Made by a program: the position numbers and the translations under genes. DNA of 64,000 nucleotides from Streptomyces sp. F63 (GTDB lineage: Bacteria; Actinomycetota; Actinomycetes; Streptomycetales; Streptomycetaceae): contig NZ_JAGPXX010000008.1 in assembly GCF_018070345.1 (NCBI RefSeq), forward strand, positions 1-64,000. The letters are read 5' to 3'. Shown here one piece after another: positions 24,332 through 32,765 of the stretch (position 1 is its first letter; each line of letters opens with the position of its first letter). Under the pieces are notes generated by a model. That model made no database searches and was not told the origin of the DNA. It saw nothing but the letters and a program-made list of their open reading frames with translations.

Positions 24332-25111
24332 TCACCACTCCAGGGCCCACGGCGTCCCGGTCGCGGCGAAATGGCCGACGTTGACGCACTCCGTGGCGCC
24401 CACGCGCATCCGGCGCACCAGCGGCTGGTGCACATGCCCGAACAGGGCGTAGCGCGGCCGGATGTCGCGGATCGCCTCCAGCAGGGCCGGGCTGCCCCGT
24501 TCGAAGCGGCGGGCCACGGTGTCGTAGCAGAGTTCGGGGACCTCCGGCGGGATGTGCGAGCAGAGCACGTCCACCTCGCCGAGCGCGGCGACCTTGGCGG
24601 CGTAGGTCTCGTCGTCGATCTCGTACGGGGTGCGCATCGGGCTGCGCAGCCCGCCGCCGACGAAGCCGAAGACGCGGCCGCCGATCTCGGTCCGCTCGCC
24701 GTCGAGCACCGTGACCCCGTGCGGGCCCGCGTACTCCGGCCAGAGCGCCGGGATGTCGACATTGCCGTAGGTGGCGTACGTCGGCCGGGGGAAGGCCGCG
24801 AACAGCTCGGCGTACTGCTCGCGCACCGCGGACTCGATGACGCGGCGCCGCTCCTCCTCCCCGCCGCCCAGCCCGGCCCACAGCCGGGCGCCGAACTCGC
24901 GGGCCTCCCGGTAGCGGCGGTCGGTGCGGAGCCCGACGATGCGCTCGGCGTTCTCCGTTCCGAAAAGCCGCGGAAATATCCCCCTGGAACGATCCGCGTA
25001 GTCCAGGAACAGCACGAGGTCGCCGAGACACACCAGGGCGTCCGCCCCGTCCCCCGCCCTGGCCAGGTCCGCGCTGTTCCCGTGTACGTCACTGACCACA
25101 TGGACTCGCAT
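24332..25111 (-). CDS. Calcineurin-like metallophosphoesterase
   Basis: The 259-residue protein shows the five metallophosphoesterase blocks in order: 'VVSDVHGN', 'LVCLGDLVLF', 'TYGNVD', 'LCSHIPP' and 'LFGHVHQP', which bind a di-metal centre. An insertion of about 60 residues after block II is rich in charged residues ('GGEEERRRVIES'). Members hydrolyse phosphoesters such as cyclic nucleotides or nucleotides; substrate unknown. It is transcribed away from the acyl-CoA ligase gene, with a shared 292-bp intergenic region. Confidence 0.9.
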   Translation of the reverse strand: MRVHVVSDVHGNSADLARAGDGADALVCLGDLVLFLDYADRSRGIFPRLFGTENAERIVGLRTDRRYREAREFGARLWAGLGGGEEERRRVIESAVREQYAELFAAFPRPTYATYGNVDIPALWPEYAGPHGVTVLDGERTEIGGRVFGFVGGGLRSPMRTPYEIDDETYAAKVAALGEVDVLCSHIPPEVPELCYDTVARRFERGSPALLEAIRDIRPRYALFGHVHQPLVRRMRVGATECVNVGHFAATGTPWALEW

Positions 25112-25288
25112 GCGCCGGACCCTACGCCGTCCGCGGCACGCCGGGGAGACGGCCGCGGCCTGCGGCTCCCGACGGGCGGCGGGGGACCTGGACTACGCTT
25201 CGCCCAGCAACCCCGTGCCGCGGTCCGGTAGGTGCGACGCCCTGTGTGACGCATAAAACATCTGGGCGGCCCCCCTATCGGGGAACCA

Positions 25289-25303
25289 ATACCGGTGGGT
25301 AAC
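25289..25303. promoter_or_regulatory. Candidate palindromic operator before the acyl-CoA ligase gene
   Basis: The sequence ATACCGGTGGGTAAC contains TACC-N4-GGTA, a symmetric element of the size bound by TetR-type regulators of fatty acid genes. It lies about 100 bp upstream of the ligase start in the divergent region. Regulator not identified. Confidence 0.35.
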
Positions 25304-25403
25304 GTCCGGGTCGTCGTCCCCTTCCCCCTGATCAAGGACCGCGGCCGCGGCAGCACGCCGGTTACGACGTGGCAGCACCGGCGCCCGATGAGGAGCAGCA
25401 GTC

Positions 25404-27200
25404 TTGCGTGAGTTCAGCCTTCCGGCCCTGTACGAGGTCCCCGCGGACGGAAACCTGACGGATCTCATCCGACGCAATGCCGCGCTCCATCCCGAGGTGG
25501 CCGTTCTCGCGCGCAAGCGGGACGGCCGGTGGGAGGACGTGACCGCGAGGGACTTCCTGGCCGAGGTCCGGGAGACCGCCAAGGGCCTCGTCGCCGCCGG
25601 GGTCCGCCCCGGGGACCGTGTCGCCCTGATGTCCCGCACCCGCTACGAGTGGACCCTGCTGGACTTCGCGATCTGGACCGCCGGCGCCGTCAGCGTCCCC
25701 GTCTACGAGACCAGTTCCCCCGAGCAGATCGCCTGGATCCTCAGCGACTCCGGCGCCGTGGCCTGCCTCGTCGAGTCCGACGCGCACGCCGGCGCCGTCA
25801 ACTCCGTCCGGGACCGGCTGCCCGGGCTGCTGCACGTGTGGCAGATCGAGCGCGACGCCGTGGGGCAGCTGCGCGCCGAGGGCACCGGGATCACCGACGC
25901 GGAGGTCGACGAACGCGCCTCGCTGGCGGACGCCGACTCCCCCGCCACCATCGTCTACACCTCCGGCACCACCGGCCGCCCCAAGGGCTGCGTGCTCACG
26001 CACCGCAACTTCTTCGCCGAGGCCGGCAACGTCGTGGAGCGGCTGCGCCCGCTGTTCCGCACCGGCGAGTGCTCCGTCCTGCTCTTCCTCCCCGTCGCCC
26101 ACGTCTTCGGCCGGCTGGTCGAGATCGCCGCCGTCCTCGCGCCGATCCGCCTCGGGCACTGCGCCGACATCAAGAACCTCACCGACGAACTCGCCTCCTT
26201 CCGGCCGACGATGGTCCTCGGCGTCCCGCGCGTCTTCGAGAAGGTCTACAATTCCGCCCGCGCCAAGGCCCAGGCCGACGGCAAGGGCGGGATCTTCGAC
26301 AAGGCCGCGGACGCCGCGATCGCCTACAGCCGCGCCCTGGACACCCCCGCCGGCCCCTCCCTCGGCCTGCGGATCAAGCACAGGGCCTTCGACAAGCTCG
26401 TCTACAGCAAGCTCCGCTCGGTCCTCGGCGGCCGCGCGCGGCACGCCATCTCCGGCGGTGCCCCGCTCGGCGAACGGCTGGGCCACTTCTACCGCGGCAT
26501 CGGCTTCACGGTCCTGGAGGGCTACGGCCTCACCGAGTCCTGTGCCGCGACGGCGTTCAACCCCTGGGACCGGCAGAAGATCGGCACGGTCGGCCAGCCG
26601 CTGCCCGGTTCCGTCATCCGGATCGCCGACGACGGCGAGGTGCTGCTGCACGGTGAGCACATCTTCTCCGGCTACTGGAACAACGAGGCCGCGACCGGCG
26701 AGGCCCTCTCCGACGGCTGGTTCCACACCGGCGACCTCGGCACCCTCGACGAGGACGGCTACCTCGCCATCACCGGCCGGAAGAAGGAGATCATCGTGAC
26801 GGCCGGCGGCAAGAACGTCGCCCCCGCCGTCATCGAGGACCGCATCCGGGCCCACGCACTGGTCGCCGAGTGCATGGTGGTCGGTGACGGCCGGCCCTTC
26901 GTCGGCGCGCTCATCACCCTGGACGAGGACTTCCTGCCGCGCTGGCTGGAGGAGCACGGCAAGCCCGCCGGCAGCACGGCCGCCGAACTGCGGGACGACC
27001 CGGAGCTGCTGGCCGCCGTCCAGAAGGCCGTGGACGACGGCAACGCGGCCGTGTCGAAGGCGGAGTCGGTCCGCAAGTTCCGCGTGCTGCCGGCCCAGTT
27101 CTCGGAGGAATCCGGGCATGTCACACCGTCCATGAAGCTGAAGCGGGCCGTGGTGGCGAAGGACTTCGCGCACGAGATCGACGCCCTCTACGCGAAGTAG
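25404..27200 (+). CDS. Long-chain acyl-CoA ligase (AMP-dependent)
   Basis: The 598-residue enzyme activates fatty acids with ATP and CoA. Motifs: 'IVYTSGTTGRPKGC' (P-loop A3), 'EGYGLTESCAA' (A5), 'FHTGDLG' (A7), 'ITGRKKEIIVTAGGKNVAP' (A8, hinge) and 'KLKRAVV' near the end with the A10 Lys. Length and the C-terminal lid are standard for the FadD15-like actinobacterial group. The start is a TTG preceded by GAGGAG at 8 nt; no ATG or GTG fits better. A candidate palindromic operator lies in the upstream region and a hairpin follows the gene. Confidence 0.92.
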   Translation: MREFSLPALYEVPADGNLTDLIRRNAALHPEVAVLARKRDGRWEDVTARDFLAEVRETAKGLVAAGVRPGDRVALMSRTRYEWTLLDFAIWTAGAVSVPVYETSSPEQIAWILSDSGAVACLVESDAHAGAVNSVRDRLPGLLHVWQIERDAVGQLRAEGTGITDAEVDERASLADADSPATIVYTSGTTGRPKGCVLTHRNFFAEAGNVVERLRPLFRTGECSVLLFLPVAHVFGRLVEIAAVLAPIRLGHCADIKNLTDELASFRPTMVLGVPRVFEKVYNSARAKAQADGKGGIFDKAADAAIAYSRALDTPAGPSLGLRIKHRAFDKLVYSKLRSVLGGRARHAISGGAPLGERLGHFYRGIGFTVLEGYGLTESCAATAFNPWDRQKIGTVGQPLPGSVIRIADDGEVLLHGEHIFSGYWNNEAATGEALSDGWFHTGDLGTLDEDGYLAITGRKKEIIVTAGGKNVAPAVIEDRIRAHALVAECMVVGDGRPFVGALITLDEDFLPRWLEEHGKPAGSTAAELRDDPELLAAVQKAVDDGNAAVSKAESVRKFRVLPAQFSEESGHVTPSMKLKRAVVAKDFAHEIDALYAK

Positions 27201-27502
27201 CCTCCGGGCCGGCCCCGCTGTCCGGGCCGGTCACCGTGCGGCCGGACGGGCGGCCCCGGGCTTCCGGGCCGCCCGTCGGCGCGCGGGCGCCTCCCGGCCA
27301 CGGGGGGGCGGCGGCCGGGAGGGAGCGTCCAGGCCCATCCGCCCGGCACGGCCCGGCACGGTTGCACGGCCCCGGACGCGGCACCGCCGCAGCCGAAGGG
27401 ACCCCGGGGGTGCGGACGGACCGGCGGCCCCGGCGGCTCGCGGCCCCGGCGGTCCCGGTGCCCGGCGGTCCGGGGCCCCCGCCGTCCGGACGGCGGGCGG
27501 CC
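27201..27502. other. 302-bp convergent intergenic region
   Basis: Lies between the acyl-CoA ligase and glycosyltransferase stops. It holds a strong hairpin (27246-27276) and otherwise only GC-rich, gene-free sequence. Confidence 0.7.
27246..27276. terminator. 11-bp hairpin between convergent genes
   Basis: Bases 27246-27256 and 27266-27276 are perfect complements, with further C-G pairs possible inside the 9-nt loop. It is 46 nt after the ligase stop. Confidence 0.7.
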
Positions 27503-28633
27503 TCAGAGCAGGGAGGCCAAGCGGTCCGCCAGCAGGTCGCGGCGCCAGCGCTCCTCGATCCAGGCGCGCCCCCGCTCCCCCATCCGCCGCCGCAGCTCCG
27601 GATCGCGCAGGAGCGTCACGATCCGCTCCGCCGTGTCCGGCACGGACTCCCCGCGGACCACCCAGCCCGTCTCCCCGTCCAGCACGGCGTCCGGAGCACC
27701 GCCCGAGTCCCCCGCCACCACGGGCAGCCCCGTCGCGGAGGCCTCCAGGTAGACGATGCCGAGCCCTTCGACGTCCAGCCCGCCCCGCCGCGTGCGGCAC
27801 GGCATCGCGAAGACGTCCCCCGCGCCGTAGTGGGCCGGCAGTTCCTCCCAGGGCACCGAGCCGGTGAAGACGACCGAGTCCGCCACCCCGCGGCCGGCCG
27901 CGAGCTTCTCCAGTTCCCGGCGGTACGGGCCGCCGCCCACGATCAGCAGCACCGTGTCCGGTACGGCCGCCAGGATCGCCGGCATCGCCCGGATCAGCGT
28001 GTCCTGCCCCTTGCGCGGGACGAGCCGCGACACGCACACCACCACGGGCCGGCCGGTGAGCCCCAGCCGCGCCCGCACCTCCTCGCCCCCCGAGCCCGGG
28101 TGGAAGGTCTTCTCGTCGACGCCCGGCGGCAGGTGCACCATGCGGTCCGCCGCCTCCGGGGTGAGCGCGGCGGCGATCCGGGAGCGGGTGTACTCCCCCA
28201 GATACGTCAACGTGTCGGTGCCCTCGCCGATCCTGCGCAGCAGCCGCCGGGCGGCGGGCAGTTGGGCCCAGCCCGCCTCGTGCCCGTGCGTGGTCGCGAC
28301 GATGCGGCGGGCACCGGCCCGGCGCAGCGCCGGCGCCATCAGCCCGAGCGGGGCGGCGGCGCCGAACCACACCGAGGAGCAGCCGTGCTCCCGCAGCAGG
28401 TCCGCCGCGCGGCGGGTCACGCGCGGGGTGGGCAGCAGCATGCTCGTGCGGTCCCGGACGACGGGGAAGGGCTGCTCCGCGTCGAACCGGGTCACCTCGC
28501 TGCCGTCCTTCCAGGTGGAGGCATAGACGACGAGGCGGGCCGGGTCCAGGCGCAGCGCCATGCTGTGCAGAAAGGACTGGATGCCGCCGGGGCGGGGCGG
28601 GAAGTCGTTCGTGACGACCAGGGTCTTGTCCAT
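27503..28633 (-). CDS. GT4-family glycosyltransferase (PimB-like)
   Basis: The ATG at 28633 gives a 376-residue GT-B enzyme. Visible motifs: N-terminal 'LVVTNDFPPRPGGIQSF' (glycine-rich acceptor side), 'ATTHGHEAGWAQ', 'VCVSRLVPRKGQDTLI' (nucleotide-sugar phosphate binding) and the donor-site 'EGLGIVYLEASATGLPVVAG' (E-x7-E). The pattern fits actinobacterial mannosyltransferases such as PimB', which add mannose to phosphatidylinositol; a different lipid or glycan acceptor is also possible. The longer upstream frame is low-complexity and not used. Confidence 0.88.
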   Translation of the reverse strand: MDKTLVVTNDFPPRPGGIQSFLHSMALRLDPARLVVYASTWKDGSEVTRFDAEQPFPVVRDRTSMLLPTPRVTRRAADLLREHGCSSVWFGAAAPLGLMAPALRRAGARRIVATTHGHEAGWAQLPAARRLLRRIGEGTDTLTYLGEYTRSRIAAALTPEAADRMVHLPPGVDEKTFHPGSGGEEVRARLGLTGRPVVVCVSRLVPRKGQDTLIRAMPAILAAVPDTVLLIVGGGPYRRELEKLAAGRGVADSVVFTGSVPWEELPAHYGAGDVFAMPCRTRRGGLDVEGLGIVYLEASATGLPVVAGDSGGAPDAVLDGETGWVVRGESVPDTAERIVTLLRDPELRRRMGERGRAWIEERWRRDLLADRLASLL

Positions 28634-28866
28634 CCCGGCCGACAGTACCGGGTCGCCCGGGGCGGGCTCCGGGGTGCCCGGGAACGGGCTCCGGGCCGGC
28701 AGCGCCATACCGCCGAGCCGGCTCCGGGGCCGGTCCCCAGGGCCCCGCCGCACGGCGGTACGGCTTCGCGGCACCGGGCACGGGATCCGCCCGCCCGATG
28801 GCCACGGGCGGGCCCGCCCCCCTCTGCGGAACCCCGCTGAGCCGCGGTACCCGCGGGGGGACCCGC

Positions 28867-30105
28867 TCAGCCGAGCCGGCTCTCCACATACGCGCGCCAG
28901 CGCGCCGTGAAGGCGTCGGCGCCGATGCCGAGCCGCTCGCGCAGCGCGGATTCCACGGCCCGGGTGCGGTCGGACCCGGCTTCGCCCACCGCCCGGTAGA
29001 AGGAGACCAGCGTCTCCTCCCCCCACTCCTCCGCGATCATCCGGCAGGCGAGCCATCCGGCCTCGTAGGCGCGGGCCAGCCGGCCGGCCTCCCCGGTGAA
29101 GGAGAAGTCCTCGTCGTCCGGGAGAGCCACGGGTGCGCGGCCCGCACGGACTTCGCGGGTCAGCTCGGGGGCGATGCGCGGCGCGGAGCGCTCCGTGCCC
29201 CGGTAGCCGGCCCAGTCGGCGAAGCCCTCGGAGAGCCACAGCGGTGTCGCCGGCGAGGTGTGGGCGCGGGTGGCGACGTGGGCCGTCTCATGGGTGAGGA
29301 CCACGTCCTGCCCGGACTCGCCGAGGATGCCGTACGCGTCCGGGTTGACGATGACGCGGTCGGCGGGGCCGCTGCCGGGTGCGCCCCCGGTCCGGCCGGT
29401 GGTCACGGCCGCTATGCCGCGGTAGCTCCCCGGCGGATCGCCGAGCAGCTCCGCCATGTCCCCCGGGGAACGCGGAACGAGGACGACGACCCGGCGGGTC
29501 CAGACGCCGCGCCAGGCCGCGTCGACGGCGGGCACGGCCCGGTCGGCGGCGCGGGCGATGCCCCGCAGCCGGGCGCGGTCGTGGCCGACACCGAGCACCA
29601 GGCTGCGGCTGCCGCGGACGGCCGCGACCCGGCCCTGCTCCCACAGCGGTTCGGGGCCGTCGCCGGCCCGGTGCTCCGCGGCGACGTACCAGCGGCCGCC
29701 GCGTTCGGCGAGGGTGAGCCGCTGGTCGGCGGTGGCCGGTCCGGCGTCGTACCCGCCGAGCCGGTAGCTCAGCCGCACCCGGACGGCGAGGCGGCGGCCC
29801 TCGCCCGGCGCGGGCCGGAAACCGCCGGTGCCGGTGAGCTCGTACTCCCAGGAGGAGAGGGGGACGTGGGCGAGGTTCCGCAGCACCTCCCGCTGGCGGG
29901 CGCGGAGCCGGTGGGCGGAGGGGTCCACATCGGCGAGGAACGCCCGTTCGTCGCGGTCGAGGAGGGCTGCCGCGCGCCGGTCCAGCAGCCGCCGCACGCT
30001 CAGGTCGCCGGGGTCGGACCGGCCGCACCCGGGCAGCAGTGCGAGCACCGCCGCGAGCGTCAGTGCGGCGGCGCCCGCCCTTCCGTACCGCCCCGGCAGC
30101 ACCAC
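28867..30105 (-). CDS. Lipoprotein with HExxH metalloprotease motif
   Basis: The 412-residue precursor starts with a signal sequence and lipobox ('ALTLAAVLALLPGCGRS', Cys lipidated), so it is exported and membrane-anchored. The N-terminal half looks like a nuclear-transport-factor-2/DUF-type module ('LDRRAAALLDRDERAFLADV'). The C-terminal half has 'VVLTHETAHVATRAH' (HExxH zinc site) and 'PLWLSEGFADWAGYRG' with a downstream Glu as third ligand, as in gluzincin peptidases. It is probably an extracytoplasmic zinc peptidase. The gene lies downstream of two cell-wall hydrolase genes on the same strand, which suggests envelope work. Confidence 0.82.
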   Translation of the reverse strand: MVLPGRYGRAGAAALTLAAVLALLPGCGRSDPGDLSVRRLLDRRAAALLDRDERAFLADVDPSAHRLRARQREVLRNLAHVPLSSWEYELTGTGGFRPAPGEGRRLAVRVRLSYRLGGYDAGPATADQRLTLAERGGRWYVAAEHRAGDGPEPLWEQGRVAAVRGSRSLVLGVGHDRARLRGIARAADRAVPAVDAAWRGVWTRRVVVLVPRSPGDMAELLGDPPGSYRGIAAVTTGRTGGAPGSGPADRVIVNPDAYGILGESGQDVVLTHETAHVATRAHTSPATPLWLSEGFADWAGYRGTERSAPRIAPELTREVRAGRAPVALPDDEDFSFTGEAGRLARAYEAGWLACRMIAEEWGEETLVSFYRAVGEAGSDRTRAVESALRERLGIGADAFTARWRAYVESRLG

Positions 30106-30189
30106 GCTCCCGATCGTACGGCCGCGCGCGCACCGCGGAGGCGCCCGGATCCGGGCGCCCTGACGGCGGACCGGGGACGGCGCCGGTCC

Positions 30190-31215
30190 TCAGACCCGGG
30201 TGACGGTGGCGTTCGGCATGAAGCCGACGGGGGCGTAGCGGACGGAGGCGCCGGGATGCGGGGCGTGCACGATCTGGCCATTGCCGACATACATACCGAC
30301 ATGGCTGGCGTCCGCCCGGTACGTGACCAGGTCCCCGGGGCGGGCCTCGCTGAGCGGCACCCGCCGGCCGGCGAACCGCTGCGCCTGGGAGGTGCGCGGA
30401 AGGGTCACCCCCGCCCGCTGGTACGACCAGTAGGTGAGCCCGGAGCAGTCGAAGGCTCCGGGGCCCGTGGCGCCCCAGACGTACGGCCGTCCGACGGCCG
30501 CCCGGGCCGCGGCCACGGCGGCCGCCGCCCGGGCGGACGCCGCGGTGCCGCCGCCGGGGAACTCCGTGCGGCCGCCGTCGCGGGCGGCCCGCCGGTGCGC
30601 CTCCCGCTCCTCGGGGCCGAGGGACTCCAGCAGGCGCTCCGCGCGGGCGAGCCGGGACTCGACCGTCCGCTTGTGGCGGCTGACGGCCTCCCGGCTGCGC
30701 TCGGCCTCGGCGAGCCGGGAGGCGGCGCGGGCCCGGTCCTTCCGCAGTGCGGTCTGCTCCCTCCGCAGGGAGCGCAGCTGCCCGGCCTGGCGTTCGCTGA
30801 TGCGGTTGAGGGTGGCGGCCCTGGCGAGGTACGTGTCCGGATCGGAGGAGAGCAGCAGCCGCACTCCGGGGTCCACGCCGCCGGCACGGTACTGGGCACC
30901 GGCGATGGAGCCGAGGATGCCGCGGAGCCGGTTGACCCGTTCCTGGCCGCGGGCCACGCGGTCGGAGAGCCGTTCGGCCTCGGCGCTCAGCCGCCGGTAC
31001 CGCTCCCCCGCGGCGTGGAACTTCTCCGTGGCCCGCTCGGCCTCGACGTGGAGCCGGCCGACCGCCGACCGCACCTCCTCCGGGGTGTCCCGGGGTTCGG
31101 CGGCCGCCGGGGCGATGGAGAGCGCCACGGCGGCCGTCGCCACCGCGGCGGGCAGCATCGTGATGCGGTTGGACTGCGTGAGGCCGGTCCTGCCGGCCCG
31201 GCGATGGGATGCCAC
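30190..31215 (-). CDS. Secreted NlpC/P60 peptidoglycan hydrolase (paralogue 1)
   Basis: The 341-residue GTG-started precursor has a positively charged signal peptide ('MASHRRAGRTG...ALSIAPAAAEP'). A long coiled-coil region of about 200 residues (Glu/Arg/Leu-rich) follows, and then a C-terminal NlpC/P60 domain with the catalytic Cys in 'FDCSGLTYWSYQ', His in 'DASHVGMYVGNG' and third His in 'IVHAPHPGA'. These enzymes cut D-Glu-mesoDAP bonds in cell-wall peptides. It resembles the neighbouring gene 31417-32445 closely in order and length, consistent with a tandem duplication. Confidence 0.93.
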   Translation of the reverse strand: MASHRRAGRTGLTQSNRITMLPAAVATAAVALSIAPAAAEPRDTPEEVRSAVGRLHVEAERATEKFHAAGERYRRLSAEAERLSDRVARGQERVNRLRGILGSIAGAQYRAGGVDPGVRLLLSSDPDTYLARAATLNRISERQAGQLRSLRREQTALRKDRARAASRLAEAERSREAVSRHKRTVESRLARAERLLESLGPEEREAHRRAARDGGRTEFPGGGTAASARAAAAVAAARAAVGRPYVWGATGPGAFDCSGLTYWSYQRAGVTLPRTSQAQRFAGRRVPLSEARPGDLVTYRADASHVGMYVGNGQIVHAPHPGASVRYAPVGFMPNATVTRV

Positions 31216-31416
31216 TGCTGGCTGTGCTCCCTTCCGCTGGAGGTCCCGGAGGCGACCGGGACCGGAGAACTGCGGGCAGAGAGTAACCAGATGACACCGG
31301 AGGGTAAAGAGTCCGAATGAGGCCGGAAACGCTCCGTCCCCCCGGAGACGCAGGTCACCGAGGGGACGGAAAGAGCCGGCCGCCGCTCGATTCGCTCGAA
31401 CGGGCGGTGTGCCGCA

Positions 31417-32445
31417 CTAGCCGATCCGGACCCCGAACTGGAACGGCATGTTGTTGATCGACTCGTAGCGCACATTGGCCCCGGGCTTCGGGGCGTGCAG
31501 GATCTGCCCGTTGCCGGCGTAGAGGCCGACATGGTGCAGATCGCCGTAGAAGAAGACCAGGTCGCCCGGTTTGAGGGCGCTCTGGCCGATCCTCGTGCCG
31601 TCGTTGGCCTGGGCCTGTGAGGTGCGGGAGATGCCGACACCGGCCTGGGAGTAGGCCCAGGAGGTCAGCCCGGAGCAGTCGAAGGAGCTGGGGCCGGTGG
31701 CGCCCCAGACGTACGGTGCGCCGATCTTCGACTGCGCCGCGGAGAGGGCGGCGGCGGCGCGCTGCGACTCCGGGACGTCGCTGCCGAGGTCGACGCGCTG
31801 GCCGGCGGTGCGGTTGGCGCGGTCCTCCTTGGCGGCGAGCTCGGCGCGCTCCGCGGCCGTCAGGGTGTTGAGCAGGTCGCGGGCCGTGGCCAGCTTTCCC
31901 TGGATCTCGCGCTTCTTCTCGCCCAGCGCCTCGCGGGTGGTGTCGAGATCCTCCAGCTTGCCGGCGGCCTCGGCGCGCTGCTGCTGGAGTGTCCGCTGCT
32001 TCTCGGCGATCCGGCTGAGGGCCTCGGCCTGCTTGCCGCTCAGCTGGTTGAGCGTGGAGGCCCGTTCCAGATAGGAGTCCGGGTCGGAGGAGAGCAGCAG
32101 CTGCACGGAGGGGTCGATACCGCCGCCCCGGTACTGGGCCGTGGCCATCGCACCGAGGCCGTCGCGCAGGTCGTTCAGGTCCTCCTGGCCGCGGGCCACC
32201 TTGTCCTGGAGGTTGGAGACCTCCTTTTCGAGCTTCTCCTGCTTCTCCTTGGCACCGTTGTACTTCTCGGTGGCCATCTCCGCTTCTTCGTACAGCTTGT
32301 CGACCTTGGCCTTCACTTCGTTCTTGGAAGGCTGCGGTGCGGCCTGTGCGGCCTGTGAGGTGATGGCGACGGCTGCTGCCGCGGTGGCCGTGAGCACGCT
32401 GACGCGTGCGCGGCCCGGCTGCCTGGGTCGACGGTGGGACGCCAC
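31417..32445 (-). CDS. Secreted NlpC/P60 peptidoglycan hydrolase (paralogue 2)
   Basis: The GTG at 32445 is preceded by AAGGAG at 8-9 nt spacing and gives a 342-residue precursor. It has a signal peptide ('SHRRPRQPGRARVSVLTATA' to 'AQAAP'), a long coiled coil ('EKQEKLEKEVSNLQDKVARG') and a C-terminal NlpC/P60 domain with Cys in 'FDCSGLTSWAYSQ', His in 'LHHVGLYAGNG' and His in 'ILHAPKPGA'. It is about the same length as paralogue 1 and only 201 nt upstream on the same strand. A 150-nt structured leader and a promoter-like TTGAAC-N18-TAAGGT precede it. Confidence 0.93.
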   Translation of the reverse strand: MASHRRPRQPGRARVSVLTATAAAAVAITSQAAQAAPQPSKNEVKAKVDKLYEEAEMATEKYNGAKEKQEKLEKEVSNLQDKVARGQEDLNDLRDGLGAMATAQYRGGGIDPSVQLLLSSDPDSYLERASTLNQLSGKQAEALSRIAEKQRTLQQQRAEAAGKLEDLDTTREALGEKKREIQGKLATARDLLNTLTAAERAELAAKEDRANRTAGQRVDLGSDVPESQRAAAALSAAQSKIGAPYVWGATGPSSFDCSGLTSWAYSQAGVGISRTSQAQANDGTRIGQSALKPGDLVFFYGDLHHVGLYAGNGQILHAPKPGANVRYESINNMPFQFGVRIG

Positions 32446-32598
32446 GGAGGCGATCTCCTTCTTCCTCCAGCCGCCTGCCGGGAGGACGGGACACGGCCCC
32501 GGCTCCGGTGTTCGGCTTCCGGGTCCTGCCCGAACATGCCGGATTCGGCGGTTCCTCCGCGGATATCCCGGATGGATGATCAACCGCGCGAAGGATCG
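32446..32598 (-). promoter_or_regulatory. Structured 5' leader, possible c-di-AMP (ydaO-type) riboswitch
   Basis: If transcription starts near 32598, the NlpC/P60 mRNA has a 150-nt leader. It can form a terminal pairing between CCGCC (32551-32547) and GGCGG (32475-32471) just before the Shine-Dalgarno. It also contains GCCGAATCCG and AGGACCCGG blocks similar to the start of ydaO aptamers, which often precede NlpC/P60 and Rpf genes in Streptomyces. The conserved AGCTAAC block was not found, so this is tentative. Confidence 0.35.
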
Positions 32599-32604
32599 GG
32601 CCCG

Positions 32605-32634
32605 ACCTTAGTGACCTTTCCGTGATCGGTTCAA
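32605..32634 (-). promoter_or_regulatory. Candidate sigma-HrdB-type promoter of the NlpC/P60 gene
   Basis: On the minus strand, TTGAAC (32634-32629) and TAAGGT (32610-32605) are separated by 18 nt, an acceptable vegetative promoter. The AT-rich tracts at 32644-32672 (AAAAAA and TTTTTTT) lie just upstream. Confidence 0.5.
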
Positions 32635-32765
32635 ATGGTGATGCGAAAAAATTCCCGCCGAGAAGGTTTTTTTACCCGAAGTCCCACAGCCGGTGACAAC
32701 GGTTCGACACTGCGTGCCACCCGGGGCCCCCGGAGGATCACCGGGCGACGGCCCACCGGGCCGGA

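Larger units (their letters stand above)
32446..32765. other. 320-bp intergenic region
   Basis: Contains the leader and promoter above, then AT-rich tracts near 32650-32672 unusual for this genome, then a GC-rich stretch to the NYN gene stop. No coding frame is convincing. Confidence 0.6.

Noticed and set aside
27236..28840. Plus-strand frame over the glycosyltransferase
   Set aside because: Antisense shadow of a gene with full GT4 motifs.
28798..31320. Plus-strand 840-residue frame
   Set aside because: Antisense of the lipoprotein and NlpC/P60 genes; low-complexity.
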